DNA of 64,000 bases, taken from positions 1,612,001-1,676,000 of the forward strand of contig NZ_CP026102.1 in NCBI RefSeq assembly GCF_002902945.1. Reading direction: 5' to 3'. The notes beneath the pieces were generated by a model. It made no database searches. It saw only the letters and a program-made list of their open reading frames with translations, and was not told the DNA's origin. Origin of the DNA: Paraburkholderia caribensis (GTDB taxonomy: Bacteria > Pseudomonadota > Gammaproteobacteria > Burkholderiales > Burkholderiaceae). This document shows, piece by piece, positions 1 to 8,104 of this stretch (position 1 is the stretch's first letter; each line of letters opens with the position of its first letter). The position numbers and the translations under genes are program-made.

Positions 1-179
1 TCGACCAGCAGTTCGAGCGCCGTCTGCGTGCGGGAAGGTTCGAGCGATAGCCTGCGTGTAAGCAGCGCCGACACGACGGCCAGGCTCGCGATGATCGCCC
101 ACGTCACGATCACGGGCGCCGTGATCGCGATGGGGCCGGCGTGTATCAGCGGCTCGGTTGTCAATGGCGAGTGCATCAT
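1..179 (-). CDS. atpB: N-ATPase F0 subunit a (AtpB), N-terminal part
   Basis: Only the first 59 or so residues are in the window; the gene runs off the left edge. The start ATG overlaps the TGA of atpR (ATGA), the usual coupling in this operon; a second ATG follows directly. The visible residues include a hydrophobic helix (IVTWAIIASLAVVSALL) and a basic cytoplasmic turn, as at the N-terminus of F0 subunit a. The call rests mainly on the operon order D-C-Q-R-B, which is diagnostic of N-ATPases. Subunit a forms the half-channels through which ions reach the c ring. Whether the enzyme uses sodium or protons cannot be judged because atpE is outside the window. Confidence 0.8.
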   Translation of the reverse strand, partial: MMHSPLTTEPLIHAGPIAITAPVIVTWAIIASLAVVSALLTRRLSLEPSRTQTALELLV

Positions 180-469
180 GCTTCGACCCGGTGAAGCGCA
201 AGCGCAACGCTGCGGGTCCAGATGAAACCCGCTGCTCCGCCCAACAGCGCGAACGCGCCCGCTTTCGCCAACGCGAAAAAAAGAGCCGCCGATACGGCGA
301 GACGCGCGACCTGGATCGCCAGTGCGAAGCGGGTGCGCCCCGTTGCAAAACATGCTGCGTTCCAGCGCAACGAAGCGAAGTGGACACCTCCCGCCAGCAA
401 CCCGACCGCCAGTCCGATTGCGGCAAGCGCCAGCGCGCCATGCAGACCGCCAAAAACAGTATCAGTCAC
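176..469 (-). CDS. atpR: N-ATPase accessory membrane protein AtpR
   Basis: A 97-residue, very hydrophobic protein with about three predicted membrane helices and arginines buried in or next to them (for example FALAIQVARLAVSAALFFAL). AtpR is found only in N-ATPase operons; it is thought to help assemble or stabilise the c ring, a role inferred in the literature rather than shown here. Its start overlaps the end of atpQ by 8 bp and its stop overlaps the start of atpB, so it sits in a translationally coupled chain. Identification relies on size, hydropathy and position. Confidence 0.82.
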   Translation of the reverse strand: MTDTVFGGLHGALALAAIGLAVGLLAGGVHFASLRWNAACFATGRTRFALAIQVARLAVSAALFFALAKAGAFALLGGAAGFIWTRSVALALHRVEA

Positions 470-776
470 GCTTCCTCCCTTGCTGTCGGTGCATCCACTT
501 CCATGCGGACCACAGTCCGAGCGCGGCGCCGATCATCAGCAACGGCGCCGAAAAAAACACCTTCGTTCCTGCCATTCGGTCGAGCCAGCGGCCCAATGCG
601 AGACAGGCGAGTGTCGGCAAGACAATCGTCCAGCCAAGAATCCCGATCTGTCCAAGCCGTGCGGCAAGCGAGGGTTCCGGTTCATCCCGCGCGAGCACAT
701 CGCGCTGCGCGGCGCGGCGCGCAGCATTTGCCATGCCGTCCTTTTGACCGGCATCGTCCGGAGGTTGCCCGGTCAT
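462..776 (-). CDS. atpQ: N-ATPase accessory protein AtpQ (AtpI-like)
   Basis: A 104-residue protein with a hydrophilic, charged N-terminus followed by two membrane helices (roughly residues 46-63 and 73-91) joined by a short loop with GRWLDR. This is the AtpI/AtpQ hairpin pattern, associated with c-ring assembly and possibly magnesium uptake in F-type ATPase operons. Its ATG overlaps the stop of atpC (ATGA). In N-ATPase operons AtpQ always lies between epsilon and AtpR, as here. Confidence 0.82.
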   Translation of the reverse strand: MTGQPPDDAGQKDGMANAARRAAQRDVLARDEPEPSLAARLGQIGILGWTIVLPTLACLALGRWLDRMAGTKVFFSAPLLMIGAALGLWSAWKWMHRQQGRKRD

Positions 777-1210
777 TCGAACTCTCCCCGTGTTTTCTGC
801 GGACTCAGGTAGCGCAACATCTGCCGCACGGCCTGTGCATGAATGCGTGTCTGCTCGACCCGGGCGCGGCGGATCGCATCGAGACGGTTCGCGCGCGCCC
901 GATGCACTTGCGCTTCGAGCCCCGCCAGCGAGTCTCCCGGTTCCGCTTCACGGCAAGCCAGAGAAACCGTCGTTCCATTCGATACGATCAGAACGCCGCC
1001 ATCCACCGCGCAAAACTGTTCATTGCCGTCGGGTGTCGTCCAGCGCACCACTGACGCGCTCAACAATGTCACCATGTCCGCGTGCCCCACCCGGATGCCG
1101 AAAGCGCCGCTCTCGTCTTCCGCACGCAACGAACGGATAGCGAGCGTGTCGACCACCACTTCGCTGGGCGTCGCGATGGTCAGTGTCAGCGTGGTGAGCG
1201 GCACGTTCAC
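773..1210 (-). CDS. atpC: N-ATPase F1 subunit epsilon (AtpC)
   Basis: A 145-residue protein with the epsilon-subunit beta sandwich at the N-terminus (LTLTIATPSEVV, then a GHADMVTLL segment matching the GHAPLLT signature of the family) and a C-terminal alpha-helical arm rich in Arg and Ala. Epsilon is part of the central stalk and restrains ATP hydrolysis. It begins 9 bp after the atpD stop. In standard F-ATPase operons epsilon is the last gene; its place directly after beta and before atpQ marks the N-type operon. Confidence 0.88.
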   Translation of the reverse strand: MNVPLTTLTLTIATPSEVVVDTLAIRSLRAEDESGAFGIRVGHADMVTLLSASVVRWTTPDGNEQFCAVDGGVLIVSNGTTVSLACREAEPGDSLAGLEAQVHRARANRLDAIRRARVEQTRIHAQAVRQMLRYLSPQKTRGEFE

Positions 1211-1219
1211 TTTCTCCCG

Positions 1220-2686
1220 TCAGGCCGCGGCGCGCACGTCCGCGTCTTGCCGGCTGCGCATCTCTCGCTCGCGCGCCTCGTCGAGCGTACCGACCATGTA
1301 CAACGAACGCTCTTGCCAGTCGTCGCATTCGCCGTCGAGAATCGCCTTGCATCCGGCGAGCGTGTCGGCCAGTGCGACGGACCGGCCGGGCTGCCCCGAG
1401 AACGCCTCCGTGACCGCGAAGGGCTGCGTCAGAAAGCGTTGCAGGCGGCGCGCGCGTTGTACGAGCTGACGGTCCTCGGCGCCGAGTTCCTCGATGCCGA
1501 GGAGCGCGATCACATCCTGCAATTCGCGCTGACGTTCGATGACGCGCCGCACGGCATTGGCAATAGCGGCATGGTCATCGCCCACGACGAGCGCATCGAG
1601 CAGGATCGACGTCGAGGCGACGGGATCGACCGCAGGGTACATGCCTTCCGCCGCAAGCGAGCGCGACAGAACCACCATGCTGTCGACGTGCGACGAAATC
1701 GTCGTCACGGCCGGGTCGGTGAAATCGTCGGCGGGAACGTAGACGGCTTCGATGGCCGTCACGGCCGCTTCGCCCACCGACGCGATGCGCTCCTGAAGCG
1801 CCGCGACCTCGCTCGCGAGCGTGGGCTGATAACCCACCCGCGACGGCATGCGCCCGAGCAGCCCCGATACTTCGGCACCCGCCTGCACGAAGCGGAATAC
1901 GTTGTCCATCAGCAGCAAGACGTTCTGTTTGCGCTCGTCGCGGAAGTACTCCGCGACGGTCAATGCGGTGAGCGGCACCCGCCAGCGGGCGCCCGGCGGC
2001 TCATTCATTTGCCCATAGACGAGCACCGCGCGCGGCAACACGCCCGAGCTGCGCATGTCCGAGAGCATCTCGTGGCCTTCCCGCGAACGCTCGCCTACGC
2101 CCGCGAAAACCGAGATGCCGCCGTGCTGCTCGGCCATCGCGTGAATCAGTTCCATCACGAGCACGGTCTTTCCCACGCCCGCGCCGCCGAACATGGCTGC
2201 CTTGCCGCCGTGCGCGAGCGGCGTCAGCAGATCGATGATCTTGATGCCCGTCGAAAAAAGCCGGGTGGCGCCCCGCTGGACGGACAACGCGGGCGGCGGC
2301 CGGTGGATGGCGCGGCGCTCGACACCGTCCGGCAGCGGACCTTGCGAATCGCACAGTGAGCCAGCCACATCCAGAAGCCGGCCAAGCACGCACGTGCCGA
2401 CGGGAACCTCGATCGCGCGGCCCGTCGCATGCGCCGGCATGCCACGCGCAATGCCCGCCGTCGCCTGCAAGGCAAGTGCCCGCACGACGGTATCGCTGAC
2501 GTGCGCCTGTACTTCGACGAGCACCTGCCGGCCGGCTGCCACCGATACGAACATGGCCGTATCGACGGCGGGTAGCGTTTGCCCGGTGAAATCGACATCG
2601 ATGACGGCGCCGCGCACCGCGATCACCCGCCCGGCCGCCGGGGCTGTGCCGGCCTGCCCGTCGTTTTCACCATGCTGGATCGACAC
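1220..2686 (-). CDS. atpD: N-ATPase F1 subunit beta (AtpD)
   Basis: A 488-residue catalytic beta subunit. Visible landmarks are the N-terminal barrel (GRVIAVRGAVIDVDF), Walker A (GGAGVGKTVLVMEL, about residues 168-181), the QMNEPPGAR motif, the Walker B region LLMDNVFRF and the RMPSRVGYQPTLA segment. The first gene of the operon is atpD, unlike housekeeping F-ATPases, which start with the F0 genes. The family is known as a second, laterally spread ATPase present beside the normal one. A near-consensus FNR box lies about 69 bp upstream, so low-oxygen control is plausible. Confidence 0.95.
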   Translation of the reverse strand: MSIQHGENDGQAGTAPAAGRVIAVRGAVIDVDFTGQTLPAVDTAMFVSVAAGRQVLVEVQAHVSDTVVRALALQATAGIARGMPAHATGRAIEVPVGTCVLGRLLDVAGSLCDSQGPLPDGVERRAIHRPPPALSVQRGATRLFSTGIKIIDLLTPLAHGGKAAMFGGAGVGKTVLVMELIHAMAEQHGGISVFAGVGERSREGHEMLSDMRSSGVLPRAVLVYGQMNEPPGARWRVPLTALTVAEYFRDERKQNVLLLMDNVFRFVQAGAEVSGLLGRMPSRVGYQPTLASEVAALQERIASVGEAAVTAIEAVYVPADDFTDPAVTTISSHVDSMVVLSRSLAAEGMYPAVDPVASTSILLDALVVGDDHAAIANAVRRVIERQRELQDVIALLGIEELGAEDRQLVQRARRLQRFLTQPFAVTEAFSGQPGRSVALADTLAGCKAILDGECDDWQERSLYMVGTLDEAREREMRSRQDADVRAAA

Positions 2687-2748
2687 GTTTTCCGCTCCAT
2701 AGCGAATTCATGAACCCCTTCAAGATAACGGCCCGCTGCGTGTCAAAA

Positions 2749-2762
2749 CTGATCCTGATCAA
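2749..2762. promoter_or_regulatory. Putative FNR/Anr box before the N-ATPase operon
   Basis: CTGATCCTGATCAA matches TTGAT-N4-ATCAA with one mismatch. Its centre is about 69 bp before the atpD start, which suits a class II site near -41.5. This is inferred from the motif and from the Anr homologue at 11063-11848. Confidence 0.5.
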
Positions 2763-2816
2763 CGACAGCCCGATTCTCTCGAATGCCGCCGGAAAAGCTT
2801 TCTAATCGTGAACCGG

Positions 2817-2830
2817 TTGACAGGGATCAA
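2817..2830. promoter_or_regulatory. Putative FNR/Anr box before the LemA-like gene
   Basis: TTGACAGGGATCAA differs from the FNR consensus at one position. Its centre is about 66 bp before the start at 2890. Together with the box at 2749 it makes a divergent pair, one for each direction. Confidence 0.55.
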
Positions 2831-2889
2831 TGGCCGGGGCGTGAACCGTTCTACGCTCGACAGGACTGATCTCCAATGAGCGATGCGCG

Positions 2890-3504
2890 ATGACGAAGTC
2901 CCTTCTGTTCATTCCTCTCCTGTTCGCTTTCTGTGTGCTTGCGGGCTGCGGCACAGATCGCCCGCATGTACGCAATGACGAAGCGCAGGCGGCATTCTCC
3001 GAGGTTCTCGATCTGTATAACGACCGTCTTTCACTGGCCGACGAAGCGACAGCGCTGGCACGCCCCTACCTGCCAACGGGTTCGTCCGTACTCGCGGATA
3101 TCGCCAGTGCCCGCTCGAGTGTCGCCGCGCTGCATGCGACGCCGGAATTCGTCGAGGCGCCAGCGTTATTCGCGCGCTTCGATGTTGCACAACGTCAGTT
3201 GACGGACGCGATGTCGCAATTGATGGTCGCGTGCGAATCCGTGCACAGGCTGAGCGTGACGCCGCGCTTTCGTCAGCTTCAGGCACGCCTCGCGACGTCG
3301 GCGGGACGCATCGCGGCTGCGCGCGATGGCTACGACAGTGCTGCGCGGCGCTACAACGCTTCGCTGCATGACTTTCCATTTAGCCTCGCGCAAGCCATTC
3401 ATGCCGATGCCGGGAAGCCAACCTTCTCGGTGCGCGACGGTTCGCCCGTGCACCGCCGGCCCCGCACGGACTTCGGCGCACTACGCGGTTCGCTGCGTGT
3501 CTAG
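2890..3504 (+). CDS. LemA-like lipoprotein
   Basis: A 204-residue protein with a lipoprotein signal peptide (lipobox LAGC, Cys about residue 20) followed by an all-helical domain. The C-terminal part resembles the LemA family: a helix with DGYDSAARRYNASLHDFP, comparable with the YN-x-A-x5-FP motif near the LemA end. LemA proteins are helical-bundle envelope proteins of unclear role. The gene is divergent from the N-ATPase operon and carries its own FNR-type box. It may be cotranscribed with the alcohol dehydrogenase 97 bp downstream. The family assignment is by motif only. Confidence 0.6.
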   Translation: MTKSLLFIPLLFAFCVLAGCGTDRPHVRNDEAQAAFSEVLDLYNDRLSLADEATALARPYLPTGSSVLADIASARSSVAALHATPEFVEAPALFARFDVAQRQLTDAMSQLMVACESVHRLSVTPRFRQLQARLATSAGRIAAARDGYDSAARRYNASLHDFPFSLAQAIHADAGKPTFSVRDGSPVHRRPRTDFGALRGSLRV

Positions 3505-3600
3505 CGCGGTCGCGCGCACGACGCCTCTCTGTGCGGCGTGCCATCTGCTGTCACTGCTGTGGATCCCTGCCGCAGCGGTATTCTTTTGAAGGAGCAAAAC

Positions 3601-4626
3601 ATGACGCGTCACATGAAGGCCGCCGTCGTTCATCAGTTCGGTGCGCCGCTGAGTATCGAGGAAGTCCCTGTTCCCGAGGTCGGGCCGGGCCAGATTCTGG
3701 TCAATATCAAGGCGTCGGGCGTCTGTCATACCGATCTGCATGCAGCCGACGGAGACTGGCCCGTCAAGCCGTCCTTGCCCTTCATTCCGGGCCATGAAGG
3801 CGTGGGCTATGTCGCGGCCGTCGGCAGCGGCGTGAGGAACGTGAAGGAAGGCGACCGGGTGGGCGTGCCGTGGCTCTATACGGCCTGCGGCTACTGCGAG
3901 CATTGCCTGAGCGGCTGGGAAACGCTTTGTCACGACCAGCAAAACACCGGCTACTCGGTCAACGGCGGATATGCGGAATATGTGCTCGCCGATCCGAACT
4001 ACGTCGGACACCTGCCCGACAACGTCGCATTCGACGAAATCGCTCCCATTCTCTGCGCCGGTGTCACCGTCTATAAAGGCATTCGCGTGACAGACACGCG
4101 TCCTGGCCAGTGGCTGGCCATTTCAGGCATTGGCGGCCTGGGTCACGTCGCCGTGCAGTATGCGATCGCGATGGGCCTGCACGTCGTCGCCGTCGACATC
4201 TCGGAAGAAAAGCTGGCGCTCGCACGCAAACTGGGCGCGAAGCTCACGATCAATGCGAACACGACGGACCCCGCGGCCACGATCCAGAAGGAAATCGGCG
4301 GAGCCCATGGCGTGCTGGTAACAGCCGTATCGCGCAGCGCATTTGCACAGGCACTCGGCATGGTACGGCGTGGCGGAACGGTTGCGTTGAACGGCCTGCC
4401 GCCCGGCGACTTTCCGTTGCCGATCTTCTCAACCGTGCTCAATGGCATCACGGTGCGTGGTTCGATCGTCGGCACGCGTCGCGATTTGCAGGAGTCGCTG
4501 GATTTTGCTGCACAGGGCAGTGTCCGTGCGCATATCCATCGCGACCGCCTTGAAAACATCAACAAGGTGTTCGGGCAATTGCGTGAGGGAACTGTCGATG
4601 GGCGCGTCGTGATGGCGCTCGACTAG
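3601..4626 (+). CDS. Zinc-dependent alcohol dehydrogenase (AdhP type)
   Basis: A 341-residue medium-chain dehydrogenase. The start at 3601 is chosen because GAAGGAGC lies just upstream and MKAAVVHQFG is the normal N-terminus. Catalytic zinc ligands are in GVCHTDLH (Cys, near residue 40) and GHEGVGY (His and Glu). Structural zinc cysteines lie in ACGYCEHCLSGWETLC. The NAD-binding fold has GIGGLGHVAVQYA. Such enzymes interconvert primary alcohols and aldehydes with NAD(H), for example in fermentative ethanol formation. In this low-oxygen cluster a role in reoxidising NADH is likely, though the substrate is not proven. Confidence 0.92.
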   Translation: MTRHMKAAVVHQFGAPLSIEEVPVPEVGPGQILVNIKASGVCHTDLHAADGDWPVKPSLPFIPGHEGVGYVAAVGSGVRNVKEGDRVGVPWLYTACGYCEHCLSGWETLCHDQQNTGYSVNGGYAEYVLADPNYVGHLPDNVAFDEIAPILCAGVTVYKGIRVTDTRPGQWLAISGIGGLGHVAVQYAIAMGLHVVAVDISEEKLALARKLGAKLTINANTTDPAATIQKEIGGAHGVLVTAVSRSAFAQALGMVRRGGTVALNGLPPGDFPLPIFSTVLNGITVRGSIVGTRRDLQESLDFAAQGSVRAHIHRDRLENINKVFGQLREGTVDGRVVMALD

Positions 4627-4633
4627 CTTGCGA

Positions 4634-4669
4634 GGACAGGCGTCGTGAACGATTCAGCGACGCCTGTCC
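4634..4669. terminator. Strong hairpin between convergent adh and flavodoxin genes
   Basis: GGACAGGCGTCG and CGACGCCTGTCC form a perfect 12-bp stem around a 12-base loop just after the adh stop. No T-run follows. It lies between two converging genes, so it probably ends transcription or protects the 3' ends of both. Confidence 0.6.
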
Positions 4670-4704
4670 CTGTCCGATACGGATGGACGCGCCGTGCTCA
4701 CTCT

Positions 4705-5247
4705 TCACACGCCCCATTCTGCTTCCAGCCGGGTGGCCAGCTTGTGCCTGATTTTCCGCGCGAAGCTCTGACGCAGCTCGCCATCGATCCGCTGATGCAC
4801 GTCGTGCGTGGTAATTGCACATGTTGCGACAGGCGTCTGATGCGCCGTACCCGCGAGTTGCTCCAGCGCAGGCTTTGCCCCGCTGCCGCCGAGACAGCAG
4901 AACAGCGCGAGGCTCCGGATCTGTGCGCCATGCTCGGCGAGCCATGCCAACGCAGGTGCCGAAGCATGGCTGGCCCATACGGGAGAACCCATCACGACCA
5001 GTTCGTAGCCCGATGGATCGTGCAACGCGGGCATGATCCTGACCCGACGCCGGCACAGCGCGTCGATCAGTGAACGCAGATAGCCGCGCGCGCCCGCGCG
5101 CGACGCGTTCCCGCCCTGCTCACAGATGGGTTCGATATCGGCGCCAAGTTCCGCCGCCAGCATCTCCGCGATTCGACGCGTCGTGCCGGTGCGTGAGAAA
5201 TACACCACAAGTATCGTGCTGCGAGGTTCGGACACGTCGGTCTCCAT
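4705..5247 (-). CDS. Flavodoxin-fold protein
   Basis: A 180-residue protein whose first 25 residues carry the FMN phosphate-binding signature (VVYFSRTGTTRRIAEML). A second conserved stretch, YELVVMGSPVWASHAS, matches the loop that contacts the flavin ring. Flavodoxins shuttle low-potential electrons, and relatives of this size (BilS, WrbA-like and menaquinone-dependent oxidoreductases) work in redox stress. The gene starts 40 bp after phaB and is probably the third member of the phasin-phaB operon. The start has only a weak ribosome site, consistent with coupling. Confidence 0.8.
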   Translation of the reverse strand: METDVSEPRSTILVVYFSRTGTTRRIAEMLAAELGADIEPICEQGGNASRAGARGYLRSLIDALCRRRVRIMPALHDPSGYELVVMGSPVWASHASAPALAWLAEHGAQIRSLALFCCLGGSGAKPALEQLAGTAHQTPVATCAITTHDVHQRIDGELRQSFARKIRHKLATRLEAEWGV

Positions 5248-5287
5248 GGGTCGTGGCGGCGATCTGGCGATAACGGCGACGCCGGAT

Positions 5288-6034
5288 TCATTCCATGTGC
5301 ATCCCGCCGTTGATGGCGAGATTGGCGCCCGTCATGAACGCCGCTTCATCGGAGCAGAGAAACGCCACGAGTGCTGCGACCTCTTCTGGACGTCCGAGCC
5401 GCCCAACAGGTATCTGCGGCAGAATCTTCGTTTCCATGACGTCGTGGGGGACGGCCTGAACCATCGCTGTTGCCAGATACCCCGGCGACACCGTATTCAC
5501 CGTGATACCGCGCTTCGCGACTTCCAGCGCCAACGACTTCGTGAAACCATGCACCCCCGACTTCGCAGCCGAATAATTGGCTTGTCCGAAGGCACCACGT
5601 GAACCGTTCACCGAACCGACATTGACAATACGTCCATAGCCACGCTCGACCATGCCTGGCAGAAACTGCTTGGACATGTTGAACAGTCCATCGAGATCGG
5701 TGCGCAGCACTACATCCCAATCAGCCTTGCTCATACGGGCAAACGTCGCGTCGCGTGTGATGCCGGCATTGTTGATGAGGATATCGACCTTCTTCAACTC
5801 ATCGAGTACGCGTTTTGCGCAACGCTCGCACGAATCGTAATCGGTGACATCGGCTTCATACGCGTGAAAGTTACGGCCCAGATCACGCTCTTTCATCAAC
5901 CACGTCGCAACGTGGTCATTTCGCATCGAGTAAGACATGGCCACTGTGATGCCGGCATCGTACAGCGCCCTGCTGATCGCTGTCCCAAGCCCGCCCATGC
6001 CGCCCGTGATGAACGCCACACGTGCTGTTTCCAT
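5288..6034 (-). CDS. phaB: Acetoacetyl-CoA reductase (PhaB)
   Basis: A 248-residue short-chain dehydrogenase, the usual PhaB length. It has the coenzyme loop TGGMGGLGTA, the NNAG motif, the catalytic Ser in NVGSVNGSRGAFGQ and the Tyr/Lys pair in NYSAAK. The GGMGG and VNGSRGAFGQANYS segments are typical of PhaB rather than FabG. The enzyme reduces acetoacetyl-CoA to (R)-3-hydroxybutyryl-CoA with NADPH, the second step of polyhydroxybutyrate synthesis. The start at 6034 is supported by GGGAG upstream and lies one base past the stop of the phasin-like gene. PHB synthesis under oxygen limitation serves as a reductant sink. Confidence 0.9.
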   Translation of the reverse strand: METARVAFITGGMGGLGTAISRALYDAGITVAMSYSMRNDHVATWLMKERDLGRNFHAYEADVTDYDSCERCAKRVLDELKKVDILINNAGITRDATFARMSKADWDVVLRTDLDGLFNMSKQFLPGMVERGYGRIVNVGSVNGSRGAFGQANYSAAKSGVHGFTKSLALEVAKRGITVNTVSPGYLATAMVQAVPHDVMETKILPQIPVGRLGRPEEVAALVAFLCSDEAAFMTGANLAINGGMHME

Positions 6035-6035
6035 G

Positions 6036-6539
6036 TCAGACTCCCGTGCCCGTTGCCTGATGGACAGGCGATTGAGTTGCATGCTCCTCGGGCGACGGTG
6101 CAGCGCCATGAACGATCGCGTCCTGACATGCCCGCAACCACGCACTAAAGCTGCCGATGGGCGCCTCGATGCCGGGCAGTTTCTGCAGCGGGGAAAAGCA
6201 GAACGCACGCCATGCGCCGGACCCAGAGGTAAGCGCCTCAACGAATTCCGCCTGACGCCTCGCCATCTGCATGCATGCATCGCCCCATATCGAGAAACTT
6301 TCGTTCGTGTATTGCCGTGTCGCTGACTGGATCGCACTGATCAGACCGTACCCGTCGCCCGAACGTGACAGCGCCGTTTCGACACGGCGCAGGGCATCGC
6401 GATCGCGCGCAAATATCCGGCCGGCCAACGTGTTGAGATCGCGACACCAGTCTTCGGCAACCTCGGTCACGTGTAAGGGCGCTGCCAGTTCCGCGCGGCA
6501 CAATTCGAGCGGCGCAACAGCATCGGATTCTCGCTTCAT
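6036..6539 (-). CDS. Phasin-like protein
   Basis: A 167-residue, largely helical protein without signal peptide or membrane helix. The ATG at 6539 has GGAG eight bases upstream, which favours it over a longer reading. Phasins coat polyhydroxyalkanoate granules. The call rests on size, helical character, segments such as FSIWGDACMQMARRQAEFVE that look phasin-like, and above all on its position one base upstream of phaB. Sequence motifs alone would not settle it. An FNR-type box is 78 bp upstream, so it leads the phasin-phaB-flavodoxin operon. Confidence 0.55.
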   Translation of the reverse strand: MKRESDAVAPLELCRAELAAPLHVTEVAEDWCRDLNTLAGRIFARDRDALRRVETALSRSGDGYGLISAIQSATRQYTNESFSIWGDACMQMARRQAEFVEALTSGSGAWRAFCFSPLQKLPGIEAPIGSFSAWLRACQDAIVHGAAPSPEEHATQSPVHQATGTGV

Positions 6540-6610
6540 GATCAATGCTCCACAGTCGGTGAATGGCAAAAGCTCCTCTCCCTAATCTAGCTGCGCATCA
6601 CCGGAATAGA

Positions 6611-6624
6611 TTGACCTGCATCAA
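6611..6624. promoter_or_regulatory. Putative FNR/Anr box for the phasin-phaB operon
   Basis: TTGACCTGCATCAA has one mismatch to TTGAT-N4-ATCAA. Its centre is about 78 bp from the phasin-like start and it is paired with the box at 6648. Confidence 0.65.
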
Positions 6625-6647
6625 GCCGACTTCCCGGATCCCGAGCC

Positions 6648-6661
6648 TTGATCTGCATCAA
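6648..6661. promoter_or_regulatory. Perfect FNR/Anr box for the USP operon
   Basis: TTGATCTGCATCAA is an exact TTGAT-N4-ATCAA palindrome in the divergent region. Its centre is about 90 bp from the USP start at 6745. Confidence 0.75.
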
Positions 6662-6744
6662 CCGCCGCGGCGGATCGCCTCATAGACTCAATTGCACCGC
6701 GGGTGTGCGCCCGCTTCTCCGTATCGACACCTGGAGCCTTGGCG

Positions 6745-7584
6745 ATGAGCTACCCAAGCATTCTCGTTCACCTGGACACGGGCACGCATGCGCAGTCCCG
6801 TCTCGAACTGGCGTTGCAGTTCGCGCATCGCTTCCACGCAAAACTCACGGGCGTCCTGTGCACCTTTACACCAGATCCGCATGCGCTCTTCGTCATGGCT
6901 GGCACCGTCGGTTACTACGTCGAGCACGAGCGGCAACGGGAAGACCGCTGCGCGACGCTCCAGCATCACTTTCACGCAGCGCTCACGCGTAACCAGATTG
7001 AGGGACGGTGGATCGCGACAACCGGCTATGCGAACGATGTCATGCCGCCATACGCGCGCCTTGCCGACCTGGTCGTCGCAGGCCAGACCGATCTGGACGA
7101 TCCCGAGTCGTTCGTCGCCGAGCAGTTCATCGAGAATCTGGTGATGGCAGCGGGGCGTCCCGTGCTGGTGGTGCCGTCGAGCGGCTCTTTCACGGAATGC
7201 GGCAAGCACATTCTCATCGCATGGGACGGAAGCCGCGAAGCGACACGTGCGGTTCACGATGCGCTGCCTTTTCTGTCGCACGCCAGGAAAGTGACGCTGA
7301 TTACCGTCAACGCGGAACGGGACGCGCCGGATTGCCCGCGCATTCCCGGGGCCGATATCGCGGTGACGCTGGCACGTCATGGCGTGAAAGTCGAGGTCCG
7401 CGAAGTCGCCGCCGAACGTGACACGCCAGTCGGAGACGTCCTGCTCTCTCAGGCCTCCGACCTTGACTGCGACATGATCGTAATGGGCGCGTACGCGCAC
7501 ACGCGTTTGCGGGAACTGGTGATGGGCGGCGCGACGCGCACGCTCCTCCGGTCGATGACAGTCCCCGTTCTGTTCTCGCACTAA
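6745..7584 (+). CDS. Tandem-domain universal stress protein
   Basis: A 279-residue protein with two USP folds. The first begins YPSILVHLDTG and the second begins HILIAWDGSREATRAVHDAL near residue 155. The start at 6745 follows GGAG and is preferred over the longer upstream reading. The ATP-binding glycine motif is altered in the C-terminal copy (GAYAHTRLRELVMGG), so nucleotide binding is uncertain. It is the first gene of a three-USP operon preceded by a perfect FNR box. USPs of this kind support survival in anoxia and stationary phase in other bacteria. Confidence 0.88.
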   Translation: MSYPSILVHLDTGTHAQSRLELALQFAHRFHAKLTGVLCTFTPDPHALFVMAGTVGYYVEHERQREDRCATLQHHFHAALTRNQIEGRWIATTGYANDVMPPYARLADLVVAGQTDLDDPESFVAEQFIENLVMAAGRPVLVVPSSGSFTECGKHILIAWDGSREATRAVHDALPFLSHARKVTLITVNAERDAPDCPRIPGADIAVTLARHGVKVEVREVAAERDTPVGDVLLSQASDLDCDMIVMGAYAHTRLRELVMGGATRTLLRSMTVPVLFSH

Positions 7585-7600
7585 CCTTGGGAGAGGTGCC

Positions 7601-8104
7601 ATGTATAGCCGCATACTCGTTGCACTCGACGGTAGCGACACGGCGTCGCGCGCGCTCGATACAGCATTGAAGCTCGCTGTGGAACATGGGGCGCAGTTGT
7701 TGCCGCTGTACGTGATCGACGTGCCCGTGATCGCCTACGACGCACCCGGCTTCGATCCATCCATCATCCGGGACGCCTTCGAAGAAGAAGGCAAGCGCAT
7801 CTCATCGGATGCCAGGGCTCGCCTTGAAAAGCGCGGCGTGACGGGCACGCCGCAAGTCGTCGAGGTCACGCCGCCCGGCGAGGACGTCGCGCATCGCATC
7901 AACGCGATGGCCGCGCAATGGCATGCCGATCTGATCGTCATGGGCACGCATGGCCGGCGTGGCTTCCGGCGTCTCGTGCTGGGAAGCGTCGCGGAACGCG
8001 TGCTACGAAGCGCAGCCTGCCCCGTGCTGATGATTCCGGCACGTGCCGCCGATCTTCCCGCCGGTTCCGCTGCTGCAACGTCCAATGAAAAGGCATTGAC
8101 ATGA
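7601..8104 (+). CDS. Universal stress protein, single domain
   Basis: A 167-residue UspA-type protein. It begins with YSRILVALDGSDTASRALD and carries an intact ATP-binding motif near the end, GTHGRRGFRRLVLGS (G-x2-G-x9-GS), so ATP binding is expected. GGGAG lies just before the ATG. It is 16 bp after the first USP and its stop overlaps the third USP by four bases. The C-terminus extends about 18 residues past the core fold. Confidence 0.93.
   Translation: MYSRILVALDGSDTASRALDTALKLAVEHGAQLLPLYVIDVPVIAYDAPGFDPSIIRDAFEEEGKRISSDARARLEKRGVTGTPQVVEVTPPGEDVAHRINAMAAQWHADLIVMGTHGRRGFRRLVLGSVAERVLRSAACPVLMIPARAADLPAGSAAATSNEKALT

Noticed and set aside
1082..2359. 425-codon plus-strand frame opposite atpD
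   Set aside because: It is a mirror frame of the well-conserved beta-subunit gene and has no recognisable features.
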